Shown: positions 1-8,954, counted from the first letter of the stretch. The stretch: 64,000 bases of DNA from Psychrobacter alimentarius (GCF_001606025.1 NZ_CP014945.1:992001-1056000), one strand, 5' to 3'. Notes: generated by a model from the sequence alone, not told the origin. Translations and numbers: made by a program.

Positions 1-3000
1 AGCTTTGATGCAAAACTGCGAGCGACTGGTAGCAATTTCGATATTCGTAAAGCCATTCCGAATGAATATGCCGACTTTAAAGCGTATGCACCGCAAAAGC
101 TTAACGGTAGACTGTCATTGCATTATCAGCTTCAGAATACCTCTGGTAATACACAGATTGATGCAGATTTGCGTCAACGAGATGGTGAGCACCTTAATGC
201 CAATATAGTCGCTGGTAAGACATCAGCGAAATCTAAGCAAGCTGCGCCTTGGTACATTGATGCAAGATGGGAGAACCTCATCCGTCGAAATGTGCCCAAT
301 ATCGGCAACATTGACAGTCCAAGCGGACAAGCAAATGTCATTGTTCAGGGGTCACGACTCTCCGTCGATGGCAAGGCAGTTATCAATGAATTGAACGCTG
401 CACCCAAAGGAAACTATGATGTTCGCCTGCGTAAAGCTGGAGATGTTATTGATATCAACCGTCTTAACTATACAGGTATAGTGGGCGATTTATCAGGTAC
501 TGGACAGATTCAGCTGGCAAACAAACGCCGCCCATTATCATGGCAAGTTGATGCGCGTACCAATGGACTATTGCCCAAACAGTATCGCAGTGATTTACCG
601 CTTGAGCGTTTGACTGGTAACATCAGTGCGCGTGGTCGTCTATTGAATATTACTAAAGGCGGCGTAAGTGGTCAGCGCCATATTGTTACTTTAAACAATA
701 CGGATTTGCAGGCACAGCTTGATGCCACGCAAGATAGCCGTACTATTGGCATAACAGGTGGCGGTGATGCCAGTGTCGATATCGTCAATGGTGAGCTATC
801 TGTCTTTGATGCAAGATTTAATGGACAGATTGATACGGCAGATGTACCGAAAGGACGCCTTGTTATCGATGCGGCAGGTACACCAAATCTTATCAGCATC
901 CGCAAAGTCACTTACAATGGTGAAGCAGGGGCTGTGAATGCCAAAGGCGTTATCGATTTGCGCAAAAATATTGGCTGGACCATTGATGGACGCTTCGATC
1001 AGTTTAACTTGGGCTATTTCTTACCTAATAACCCAGCAATCATTACGGGTGATCTAAAAACCAGTGGTGAATGGCAAACTGCGCCCAAAAACCAAGCAAA
1101 TGCGGCGGGCAAGTTGCAGCGCTTTGCAGTCAATTTCGATGGCATACTAGATGCAGAGCAACTACCAGCAGGCAAGTTGACCGTTGATGCTAGCGGTGAT
1201 GCGCAATTGATTCGTATCAAACGTCTGCGTCATGTAGGCGCAGCAGGCAGTATTGACGCCAAAGGCACCGTAGATGTGCGTCAAGGTATTGCTTGGGATA
1301 TTGATGCGGTAATGGATCGCTTTAACCTAGGATATTTCTTAAAAGACACGCCAAGTCTTATCACGGGTACCATCAATACTGACGGTCGTTGGAGTGATAC
1401 GCAGCAAACCATCAATGTTGATCAGATTGATCTTAGAGGTATGCTAAAAGGCCAGACGCTGAGTGCCAAAGGCAGCTTAGCAGCAAAAATGCGTCTGCCA
1501 AAAGACTTAGCAAGCTATTTCAAACGTCTTCAAACACAAGACGCCCAAGCACAATATAGACAAGTCAATGCCTTGATTGATAGTTTAAATGCGGACAATC
1601 TAGTACTGCGCTGGGGTGATAATTACATTACAGCAAATGGTAATGCCAAGCAGTTACAAGCAAAAATCAATATTACCAGTTTGGATCAGCTTTCAGATAA
1701 GCTGACAGGTAAAGTCACAGGCGGTGCGACTTTAGCGCAGCCAGCAGGACAGGCGTTACCAACCATTTATATTGATTTGGTAGGTGAGCGTCTTGCACTG
1801 CCAGGTTTTGTCTTACGTCAAGGACGCGTGCGCGGCAAGCTGGTCAACTTGGCAAATAGTCCAAGCCAATTGATTATCACGGCTGAAGGTTTAGATGCGG
1901 CTGGTCAAAGCTTTAAGCGCCTCAATGTTACCTTCAATGGTACTGAGCAGGCACATGTCGTCGATCTTGGCGTTGCCAATGAGCAACTTGATATCAATGC
2001 AAGGCTTAAGGGCGGTTTTGATCGTAATAACCTTAGCTGGTCTGGTGTGATTGGTCGAGGCCGTATCAAGTCCAAATACGCAACCTTAAACCAGTTACAG
2101 CCAGCACAACTGATTGTGAATTTACCTAATAACCAGAACGGTAAAAACAATGACCTAAAAGTGCAGCTGGCAGCCCATTGTTGGCAAGCTTCTGACCAAA
2201 CGGGTAAGCTGTGCTTACGCGAAAACTTAGTGGCATCGCCAGATAAAGGTGAAGTCAATGTCGCTTTGCAAAATCTAGATACGTCATTATTCTCCGTCTT
2301 TTTACCTAATGATATCGATTGGCAAGCCAAGATCAACGGTAAAGCTATTGTTGGCTGGCAAAAAGGTCGACCACCGAGCATCAATACAACACTATACTCA
2401 GATAATGGCAAAATCGGCTTAATCCAAGATGGTGATAGCACACCTGTCTCCTTACCTTACAAGCGTGTGTCACTTATTGCTTTATCAGTTCCTGAGGGTA
2501 TCAAGCTACGTACTGACATCAATACGGGCCGCGGCGCTCGCGGCTACGCTGAAGTCGTGGTTGACCCATATAAAGCGCCTAAGCCAATCTCTGGTGCACT
2601 GGTGCTAAATGAGCTTAACTTAGCGGTATTTAAACCTTTCTTACCAGGTATGCGAGTACTTGAGGGCAATATCACGATGGCAGGTGGGCTTGGCGGTACA
2701 TTAGATACACCGCAGTTTTACGGTGATGTAAAGCTTGCTAATGGTCGTATCGCGATGCTCGATTTGCCAGTGAATTTGACTAATATAAATACTGAGGCCA
2801 AAATTCGCGGCACACAGGCAACCATTGATGGCTCGTTTAAAAGTGGTACTGGTAATGGCACTTTAACAGGGACAGTTAATTGGCAACAAAAACTACAAGC
2901 CAAATTGAGTATCGTTGGAGAGCGTTTGGTAATCACGCAGCCACCGTTACTGGTCGCTGAGATTAATCCTGATATTGATATTATCGTACGTCCAACTGAT

Positions 3001-3891
3001 CGTTATGTTGATATTAAAGGCGCTGTCACTGTGCCTTCAGCGACTATTCGTCCACCAGAAGCCAGTGAAGATATCATTACACAAACCGAAGATGCCGTTG
3101 TACTTGATCGTCGTTTGATTGGTAATATTAATGACGTATTGGCTGTCTCTAAACCTTGGTCCATCAATGCTGATGTTGGTGTCGATTTGGGTGATGATAT
3201 CAACTTCCGTGGTTTTGGTGCCGTTATTCCATTGGCAGGCGCGATTAATATCACTCAATCTGGTACGGGTGTCATGCGTGCAAGGGGTGTGGTACAAGTA
3301 TCACGTCGTACCAGTGTTGGTATCTTTGGTCAGAATTTGGACCTTAACTATGGCCAAGTACGCTTCAATGGCGATGTCATGAAGCCCAATCTTAGTATTG
3401 AAGCCGTTAAAGAGATCAGTGGTAAGACTGTGGGTGTACGTGTCAAAGGCAGTACTGAAAGTCCAAATATTGTTGTCTTTAATAATGCAGGTTTAACCCA
3501 GCAGCAAGCGATGAATGCTCTAGTAACTGGTCGAATTGATAATAGAAGCGCCACACAGATCAGTGAGCAAGGATTTAAGTCGCAAGTTACCAACAATTTG
3601 GCAGCAGCTGGATTGAATTTTGGTTTGGGTGGTACGCGTAACTTAACCAATCAAATTGGACAAGCTTTTGGTTTCCAAAGCCTGACAGTCGATGCCTCAG
3701 GTAGCAGTGAGGATACCAATGTCAACGTAACAGGTTATGTGTCTCCCGATCTATATATTCGCTATGGTGTCGGTGTGTTCAATGCACAAAATAGCCTGTC
3801 GGTTCGTTACCAGCTGACTCGTCGTATCTATGTCGAAGCGACTTCAGCGGTAGAAAACGTAGTCGATGTGGTGTATAGCTGGCAGTTTTAG
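1..3891 (+). CDS. tamB: Translocation and assembly module subunit TamB (5' end outside window)
   Basis: The frame is open from base 1, so the true start lies upstream; about 1296 codons are present. TamB is a very long inner-membrane-anchored periplasmic protein that works with TamA and other AsmA-like proteins in outer-membrane assembly and lipid transport. The visible part is an array of short beta-rich AsmA/TamB-type repeats, with a clear near-duplicate pair at 820-1074 and 1138-1392 sharing FNLGYFL and ITG motifs. It ends in the TamB C-terminal (DUF490) domain, with the typical GQNLDLNYGQVRFNG segment and a terminal aromatic residue (YSWQF). tamA would be expected just upstream, outside the window. 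A strong bidirectional terminator follows. Identity rests on the C-terminal domain. Confidence 0.93.
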   Translation, partial: SFDAKLRATGSNFDIRKAIPNEYADFKAYAPQKLNGRLSLHYQLQNTSGNTQIDADLRQRDGEHLNANIVAGKTSAKSKQAAPWYIDARWENLIRRNVPNIGNIDSPSGQANVIVQGSRLSVDGKAVINELNAAPKGNYDVRLRKAGDVIDINRLNYTGIVGDLSGTGQIQLANKRRPLSWQVDARTNGLLPKQYRSDLPLERLTGNISARGRLLNITKGGVSGQRHIVTLNNTDLQAQLDATQDSRTIGITGGGDASVDIVNGELSVFDARFNGQIDTADVPKGRLVIDAAGTPNLISIRKVTYNGEAGAVNAKGVIDLRKNIGWTIDGRFDQFNLGYFLPNNPAIITGDLKTSGEWQTAPKNQANAAGKLQRFAVNFDGILDAEQLPAGKLTVDASGDAQLIRIKRLRHVGAAGSIDAKGTVDVRQGIAWDIDAVMDRFNLGYFLKDTPSLITGTINTDGRWSDTQQTINVDQIDLRGMLKGQTLSAKGSLAAKMRLPKDLASYFKRLQTQDAQAQYRQVNALIDSLNADNLVLRWGDNYITANGNAKQLQAKINITSLDQLSDKLTGKVTGGATLAQPAGQALPTIYIDLVGERLALPGFVLRQGRVRGKLVNLANSPSQLIITAEGLDAAGQSFKRLNVTFNGTEQAHVVDLGVANEQLDINARLKGGFDRNNLSWSGVIGRGRIKSKYATLNQLQPAQLIVNLPNNQNGKNNDLKVQLAAHCWQASDQTGKLCLRENLVASPDKGEVNVALQNLDTSLFSVFLPNDIDWQAKINGKAIVGWQKGRPPSINTTLYSDNGKIGLIQDGDSTPVSLPYKRVSLIALSVPEGIKLRTDINTGRGARGYAEVVVDPYKAPKPISGALVLNELNLAVFKPFLPGMRVLEGNITMAGGLGGTLDTPQFYGDVKLANGRIAMLDLPVNLTNINTEAKIRGTQATIDGSFKSGTGNGTLTGTVNWQQKLQAKLSIVGERLVITQPPLLVAEINPDIDIIVRPTDRYVDIKGAVTVPSATIRPPEASEDIITQTEDAVVLDRRLIGNINDVLAVSKPWSINADVGVDLGDDINFRGFGAVIPLAGAINITQSGTGVMRARGVVQVSRRTSVGIFGQNLDLNYGQVRFNGDVMKPNLSIEAVKEISGKTVGVRVKGSTESPNIVVFNNAGLTQQQAMNALVTGRIDNRSATQISEQGFKSQVTNNLAAAGLNFGLGGTRNLTNQIGQAFGFQSLTVDASGSSEDTNVNVTGYVSPDLYIRYGVGVFNAQNSLSVRYQLTRRIYVEATSAVENVVDVVYSWQF

Positions 3892-3940
3892 AGTCTGGGT
3901 TTAAAAGACTGTAATGATGACGATATAATTTAGAACCAAC

Positions 3941-3971
3941 AAAAAACGCCTTTTAATGAAGGCGTTTTTTT
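3941..3971. terminator. Bidirectional Rho-independent terminator, tamB/hemP
   Basis: A 12-bp stem (AAAAAACGCCTT pairing with AAGGCGTTTTTT) with a 6-nt loop has A and T runs on both sides. It lies between the convergent tamB and hemP genes and can serve both. Confidence 0.9.
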
Positions 3972-4001
3972 ATAATTAATCCGACGTTGAAACCAATAAA
4001 T

Positions 4002-4166
4002 TTATTTGGTTAAAATAAGGCGGTTGTTGCGTGTTAGGCGCAAACGATACTCTTCACCTTCATGCTCGATTCTTACTTCTTTGGTTAAGGCAAAAAGGTG
4101 TTGTGATTGTAGCGTTGGTAGACGGTTTTCACGGCAATTTAAATAACGAGAGATGACCATACTCAT
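4002..4166 (-). CDS. hemP: Hemin uptake protein HemP
   Basis: This 54-codon gene starts MSMVISRYLNC and ends YRLRLTRNNRLILTK. The C-terminal pattern (EHxGExYRLRLTRxxRLILTK) is the HemP/HmuP signature. HemP proteins are small cytoplasmic proteins linked to haem uptake; in some bacteria HmuP co-activates haem-receptor transcription. AAGGAA sits about 7 nt before ATG 4166 and decides the start. A TTGACT -35-like element at 4280-4285 and a near-perfect Fur box (4244-4258) lie upstream, so iron repression is very likely. No haem receptor or transporter is adjacent, so the gene stands alone, facing the tamB terminator. Identification comes from the sequence pattern. Confidence 0.88.
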   Translation of the reverse strand: MSMVISRYLNCRENRLPTLQSQHLFALTKEVRIEHEGEEYRLRLTRNNRLILTK

Positions 4167-4243
4167 GGCAAATTCCTTTTGATAAAAAGTGGCTGAATAA
4201 ATTAATAGCTGAATAAATCAATAATAGTGTGACTGCCTTTTAA

Positions 4244-4258
4244 CGATAATAATTATCA
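4244..4258 (-). promoter_or_regulatory. Fur box over the hemP promoter
   Basis: CGATAAT-A-ATTATCA matches the 7-1-7 Fur consensus TGATAATnATTATCA at 13 of 14 defined positions. It lies in the -10/start region of a minus-strand promoter whose -35 would be TTGACT (plus-strand 4280-4285). Fur with iron would block hemP transcription. Confidence 0.8.
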
Positions 4259-4363
4259 TTTACATTTGGTTATTTTGCAAGTCAATTTATAAAATAAAAT
4301 GCAGTTATTATGTAAACTTATCTTAACCGATACACATAAAGTATTTTTATCAAGCATTTTTTA

Positions 4364-4378
4364 TAAAAATAATTATCA
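4364..4378. promoter_or_regulatory. Second, weaker Fur-like site
   Basis: TAAAAAT-A-ATTATCA matches the Fur 7-1-7 consensus at 12 of 14 positions. It lies in the divergent region about 90 bp before the Nudix gene and 200 bp before hemP. The sequence is AT-rich, so chance similarity is possible. Confidence 0.45.
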
Positions 4379-4467
4379 TAATCAATAGTTTAACGACTAA
4401 AGAAACAGTTTTTACTCAGCTTAGTCAGAAAGCGCAAAAGTCACGATAACAGTAGAAATGGAATACT

Positions 4468-5565
4468 ATGTCAAGTAAAGCAAATAAAAACCGAGAAAGT
4501 CAAAAAGCCATCGTAAACGTAGCAGTGGCAGTCATTCATCACAAAGACCAGTATTTACTAGGATTTAGAGATGCAGCTCAACACCAAGGCAACCGTTATG
4601 AGTTTGTAGGTGGCAAGATAGACAACAATGAAAGCGGAGAGCAAGCAGTCATTCGAGAGGTTGCTGAAGAGACTGGTATCGCCATCCAAGATAACACTAT
4701 CGTCAAACTTGGCCGGCTGCATCACGACTATGGCGATAAGCAAGTGAGCTTGCAGGTTTATAAGATTGAACTAACCACGGCGCAGTATGAGCAGCACAAG
4801 CATTGTCAATATGGATTAGAAGGTCAGGCACTGGTATGGGTAAATAAACGTGATTTGTTAACAGAGCAATATCCTTTACCAGCCGCCAATAAGACCATTC
4901 TTGAATGGTTAAGCGTACCAACAACCATCGCAATTACCTATCCGTTAACACATTTCAAGACGCATTCTGATCCAAGATCAGCTTGGCTACAATATCATCA
5001 AGAAAACCTAGCCTCAAAGAGCTGGGTATATATGCGAGTAAAAGACGCGATGTCGGAGGATATAGTCGGGCGCTTGATGCGTCAACGTCCAGATATCTCA
5101 GTCATTGTCTCTCATGATGCTGATTATTCATTTCTGATGAGTAAAGATTTGGTTGTTGAAAATAAACATACTTCTGAGCAAATAGTTGCTCATCACTTAA
5201 CGCATACTACATTAATGCAATGGTTCGACAGTATTCAAGACAGTAGTGCATCTACTCAGCTTATTTCGCATACGCATCCATTGTTCGTCAGCTGTCATGA
5301 TGCTGCCAGTATTAATGCAGCCAATCACCTTGCCAGCACCCGTCTACAGCAACAATTACCACCAGTAATTGGCGCTTTTTTATCACCTATATTGATGACT
5401 CAAACACACCCTCATGCTGAGCCGCTCGGTTGGGAGACATGGTCAAGTTTGGCACAATTGGCTGATATGCCTATCATCGGTCTAGGCGGTTTATCACCTG
5501 CAATGATTGATCAAGCTTTAACGTATGGTGGTATCAGTGTGGCTGGCATCCGGCAGTTCTACTAA
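4468..5565 (+). CDS. Nudix (MutT-type) hydrolase fused to a ThiE-like domain
   Basis: A 365-residue protein. Residues about 15-150 form a Nudix domain with a full Nudix box: GKIDNNE, then REVAEETGI after seven residues, carrying the metal-binding glutamates. The family removes pyrophosphate from damaged nucleotides such as 8-oxo-dGTP. Residues about 170-365 resemble thiamine-phosphate synthase (TenI/ThiE): SCHDAASINAA, GAFLSPI, TQTHPHAEPLGW, and a final GGISVAGIRQFY. This two-domain layout is known in Pseudomonas and relatives, where the second domain is not shown to make thiamine phosphate. The most likely role is MutT-like nucleotide sanitation; the C-terminal function is unknown. No thiamine genes are nearby. 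The start is ATG with only a weak ribosome-binding site. Confidence 0.85.
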   Translation: MSSKANKNRESQKAIVNVAVAVIHHKDQYLLGFRDAAQHQGNRYEFVGGKIDNNESGEQAVIREVAEETGIAIQDNTIVKLGRLHHDYGDKQVSLQVYKIELTTAQYEQHKHCQYGLEGQALVWVNKRDLLTEQYPLPAANKTILEWLSVPTTIAITYPLTHFKTHSDPRSAWLQYHQENLASKSWVYMRVKDAMSEDIVGRLMRQRPDISVIVSHDADYSFLMSKDLVVENKHTSEQIVAHHLTHTTLMQWFDSIQDSSASTQLISHTHPLFVSCHDAASINAANHLASTRLQQQLPPVIGAFLSPILMTQTHPHAEPLGWETWSSLAQLADMPIIGLGGLSPAMIDQALTYGGISVAGIRQFY

Positions 5566-6018
5566 TTTCAAAGTCTAAAAAATATTTCATAATACTAACT
5601 TCTCATTTTTAATTAACTATTCAGATCTCAATATAACGTTGTTTAAGACTGTTGCTTATTAGAAAATCCTATTTTAAATAACGGATTTTTAACATATTTA
5701 TCTGCTAAGTAACTATGTGTTTATTCCATAGCATAAACACATAGTTACTTACAAACCGTTGCTTTTTCCTACATTGCGACACTGTTTTAACTGCTCATCT
5801 GTCCTTAATATAAACTACCTAAACAAAGCGCCTTTGTAGTACTTCTACTAAGTCAAATGTTCACACAAACGTTTTATTACTATTTTGATGACTTGTAATT
5901 TTTATAATATTCATACGCTTACTGGATATATTTTCCAATATGAGCGACAAATAAGATACTAAATATAATTAATGACGTATAAGACACTTTAACTAACATT
6001 ATTAACAATGGTACCCAT
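5566..6018. other. 453-bp gap with a weak terminator and a long perfect inverted repeat
   Basis: No reading frame looks coding. It holds a 7-bp stem with a T-run at 5663-5690 (AAAATCC/GGATTTT, possible terminator of the Nudix gene) and the 18-bp inverted repeat at 5707-5750. The rest is AT-rich sequence without a recognised element; the lipocalin promoter must lie here. Confidence 0.6.
5707..5750. repeat. Perfect 18-bp inverted repeat, 8-nt loop
   Basis: The arms at 5707-5724 and 5733-5750 are exact reverse complements (AAGTAACTATGTGTTTAT and its partner), with loop TCCATAGC. No T-run follows on either strand, so it is not a classical terminator. It may be a processed RNA hairpin, a protein-binding site or the relic of a small repeat element. 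Confidence 0.85.
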
Positions 6019-7164
6019 ATGAAAACCAATAAGTTACCTAAATCAGCATGGCCTGATTCACAGGAAGCTGGTTCTCAGTCTCAGCAGGCTAGCCAGTCGA
6101 GCCGCTATTATCAAAAAGATAATAACGCTCAGACCAGCTATGCGAGCAACGATTCTAGCTATAACCATGCTAGTTCGAACGATGATTATTCTCATCCTTT
6201 AGCTGACAATGTATCTGAGCAAGACGGCTATTTTGGATATAAAAGTGCTAAGCAGACGAAAGACCCCATTGCGACTAATCGTGGCAGTATAACGAATGAT
6301 AAGATCAATGGAGATTTCGAGATGCTCAATAACTACAAGCAGCCGCAGAAGTTAAGTAAAAAAGAACCATTGATGTCAAAGTTTGTAGAAGAACAAGAGA
6401 ACAACTTAACAGAGGATCTGGGACAAGATGTTGATTCATTATCCCCAAAAATTACTTCATATAAAGAAATACCGGAGCGCGTATTCATGAATGGATTGAT
6501 CAAGCACACAGGTATTGCTTTAGCGATTATCATACCTTTAGCTGCGTTTTCAGCTTATGCTGCAACACCGCCAACAAATAATGCTGCTAAAGCAAATGTA
6601 GCGGCAAATACAATGGCGAAAGAGAATATATCAATTAAGCCTGATGCGATCATACACAAGCCTGCTAGTACGCCAACCACAGTCGATAGTGTGGATCTAA
6701 AAAAATACTCAGGTACTTGGTATGAAATAGGTCGCTTGCCTATGTATTTCCAGCGTAAGTGTGCTGGTGACGTTACAGCGAACTATACCGAAAAGACAGA
6801 TGGCTCAGGCATTGTAGTTACTAATAAATGTATGGGTGAAGAGGGCTCTGAGATCACAGCTGAAGGTTTAGCCAAACCAGCAGATGATACTGGTAGTAAA
6901 TTAAAAGTGACCTTTTTGCCATCTTGGATTCGTTGGTTACCAGTTGGCCGTGCCGACTATTGGGTGTTAGCACGTGATCCTGATTATAAGACCGCACTGG
7001 TTGGGACACCTGATAAAGACTATTTGTGGTTGTTGGCTCGTTCGCCAAATATCAGTCAAGAAACCTACGCTAAGTATCGTCAAATTGCGCAACAGCAAGG
7101 GTATGATTTGAAAGAGTTTAAATTAACACCGCAGACAAACCAAACCACTCGACTGGTGCCATAA
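6019..7164 (+). CDS. Lipocalin (Blc family) with long low-complexity N-terminus
   Basis: Residues about 225-375 form a bacterial lipocalin (Blc type) with the GTWYEI signature near residue 232, followed by QRKCAGDVTANY and a late YWVLARDPDY segment. Blc proteins bind lipids in the cell envelope. The first 156 residues are rich in Ser, Gln, Asn and Tyr and look disordered. Residues 157-185 (MNGLIKHTGIALAIIIPLAA then FSAYA) are a textbook signal peptide or membrane anchor. An alternative ATG at 6487, with GGAG at 6474-6477 and 9-nt spacing, would give a 225-residue exported lipocalin. Either the upstream part is a cytoplasmic domain of a membrane-anchored protein, or it is an annotation artefact. 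No lipobox cysteine is visible. Lipocalin identity is firm; the start is not. Confidence 0.8.
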   Translation: MKTNKLPKSAWPDSQEAGSQSQQASQSSRYYQKDNNAQTSYASNDSSYNHASSNDDYSHPLADNVSEQDGYFGYKSAKQTKDPIATNRGSITNDKINGDFEMLNNYKQPQKLSKKEPLMSKFVEEQENNLTEDLGQDVDSLSPKITSYKEIPERVFMNGLIKHTGIALAIIIPLAAFSAYAATPPTNNAAKANVAANTMAKENISIKPDAIIHKPASTPTTVDSVDLKKYSGTWYEIGRLPMYFQRKCAGDVTANYTEKTDGSGIVVTNKCMGEEGSEITAEGLAKPADDTGSKLKVTFLPSWIRWLPVGRADYWVLARDPDYKTALVGTPDKDYLWLLARSPNISQETYAKYRQIAQQQGYDLKEFKLTPQTNQTTRLVP

Positions 7165-7517
7165 TTGTTTGTATAAAACTAAGACAGCTTTTTTAAGATA
7201 GCCTTCTAATGCCAAAAGGTTGTAATCGGCTAGTACAGAACACATAGAGAAGTGACGCAATGGATTTCTATTTCGTTTTTTCGATGACTGACAAATAATA
7301 ATAAAACGCCTTATAACACTAGTGGATCGGTTATCACTGGCAAAATAAGGCGTTTTAGGCTAAAATCTACGCGATCTAAATACTCTATTGTCAATAACTT
7401 ACATTCATTGTGTTTGCTTGATGCACCAGAGTGATTGCTTAGACTATCTATTATTACTTCTTATATTTTTCTTCATACATTATTGATCCCATATTACTGA
7501 CCATAAGGATGTTTCTC
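7165..7517. other. Gap between lipocalin and gap genes
   Basis: About 350 bp without a credible gene. It holds the inverted repeat at 7302-7357; no clear promoter consensus was found for the downstream gene. Confidence 0.5.
7302..7357. terminator. Inverted repeat, possible terminator
   Basis: TAAAACGCCTTAT (7302-7314) pairs exactly with ATAAGGCGTTTTA (7345-7357) around a 30-nt loop, which itself holds CACTAGTG/CACTGG elements. The ACGCC/GGCGT core resembles the tamB terminator. The T-run is short, so termination is only likely. Confidence 0.55.
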
Positions 7518-8954
7518 GTGAGCAACGCTGATACCTTACGCCAACTACATCAAGACCATTTAAGCAACTATAATAATCAAGAGCAAAAAGCAATTGAGCT
7601 TATTGGGTTACTAAACAAGCTCTATAATGAGCAAGATGTGCAAGTGACCTTGTTCGGTGATACGCTTAATACGACTTCAACTGGTCAGATATTGGCATTG
7701 CATCAAAAAACAGCGTTACGTAACCAGACCGCTAAGGCTATCGATATTGCTGATACTCTAGCAATGGTAAAGGCATTAGCTGCTAATGATAGTCTTCAGT
7801 CAGCACAAGTGGATGTTGGTCAATTGATTGCTAATGACAGCGATCTACAGACTGCGCTTCAAGCAGTAAACACCGATAGTAATACCGTCAATGCTGCAGC
7901 TGATACTGTATTATATGGTTTTGGCCGTATTGGACGTATCCTGACGCGCTTATTATTGTCACAAGCGTCAAGCGCCAAAGGTCTACAGTTAAAAGCCATT
8001 GTTGTACGTCCTGCTGCTGCTGGTGATTTGGCGAAACGTGCGTCATTGTTAGAGCGTGATTCGATTCATGGTAGCTTTGCTGGCGGTGTTGTGGTTGATG
8101 AGCAAAACAATGGTTTAATCATCAATGGCCGTTTTGTACAAGTTATTTATGCCAATGACCCAAGTGATATCGACTATACGGCATACGGTATCGACAATGC
8201 CTTGGTTATCGACAATACAGGTATTTGGAAAGATGAAGCAGGTCTTGGTAAGCACCTACAGTCTACTGGTGTGAAAAAGGTTCTGCTAACTGCCCCTGCT
8301 GGTGGTAATATCAAAAACGTTGTTTACAACGTCAATAATGACACGGTTGGAGAAGATACGATTGTCAGTGCTGCTAGCTGTACCACCAATGCGATTACAC
8401 CTACGTTAAAAGTATTGAATGATGAGTATGGTATCGAAAATGGTCATGTTGAAACGATTCATTCATTTACTAACGATCAAAACCTAATCGATAATTATCA
8501 TAAGGCTGACCGACGTGGTCGCAGTGCTGTACTTAATATGGTTATTACCAGTACAGGCGCAGCAAAAGCGGTTGGCAAAGCACTACCAGAGTTGAGCGGT
8601 AAATTAACAGGCAATGCGATTCGTGTACCAACGCCAAACGTTAGCTTAGCAATTTTGAACCTAAATCTAAAAACTGCACCAAAAAGCGTAGAAGCGTTAA
8701 ATGAGTTCTTACGCAATATCTCTAACAGCAGCACTTGGCAGACTCAGATTGCTTATACAGATTCTACAGAAGCTGTTTCGACTGACTTTGTTGGTGATAC
8801 TCATGTAGGCATTGTTGATGCACAAGCCACTATCTTGACGGACAATCATGCTATCGTTTACATCTGGTATGATAACGAAGTAGGGTATAGCACCCAAGTA
8901 CTACGTTTGGCAACGCAAATGGCAGGCATCAGTTATACTCAGATTCCAGCATAA
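7518..8954 (+). CDS. gap: Glyceraldehyde-3-phosphate dehydrogenase, long form
   Basis: Converts glyceraldehyde 3-phosphate, phosphate and NAD(P) to 1,3-bisphosphoglycerate and back, in glycolysis or gluconeogenesis. The protein has 478 residues, far more than the usual 330-340. Residues 1-130 form an N-terminal extension with no motif I recognise. The NAD-binding Rossmann motif GFGRIGRI begins near residue 134, and the catalytic SCTTN cysteine lies near residue 288. Long forms of this kind occur in Pseudomonas and Acinetobacter, apart from the normal enzyme. The start is GTG 7518: AAGGA at 7505-7509 is 8 nt upstream, while the ATG at 7509 overlaps that site. It is a single-gene unit with a hairpin downstream. 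Confidence 0.92.
   Translation: MSNADTLRQLHQDHLSNYNNQEQKAIELIGLLNKLYNEQDVQVTLFGDTLNTTSTGQILALHQKTALRNQTAKAIDIADTLAMVKALAANDSLQSAQVDVGQLIANDSDLQTALQAVNTDSNTVNAAADTVLYGFGRIGRILTRLLLSQASSAKGLQLKAIVVRPAAAGDLAKRASLLERDSIHGSFAGGVVVDEQNNGLIINGRFVQVIYANDPSDIDYTAYGIDNALVIDNTGIWKDEAGLGKHLQSTGVKKVLLTAPAGGNIKNVVYNVNNDTVGEDTIVSAASCTTNAITPTLKVLNDEYGIENGHVETIHSFTNDQNLIDNYHKADRRGRSAVLNMVITSTGAAKAVGKALPELSGKLTGNAIRVPTPNVSLAILNLNLKTAPKSVEALNEFLRNISNSSTWQTQIAYTDSTEAVSTDFVGDTHVGIVDAQATILTDNHAIVYIWYDNEVGYSTQVLRLATQMAGISYTQIPA

Noticed and set aside
1905..2441. 178-codon minus-strand frame inside tamB
   Set aside because: It is the reverse of a well-supported gene, has no ribosome-binding site and no recognisable motif.
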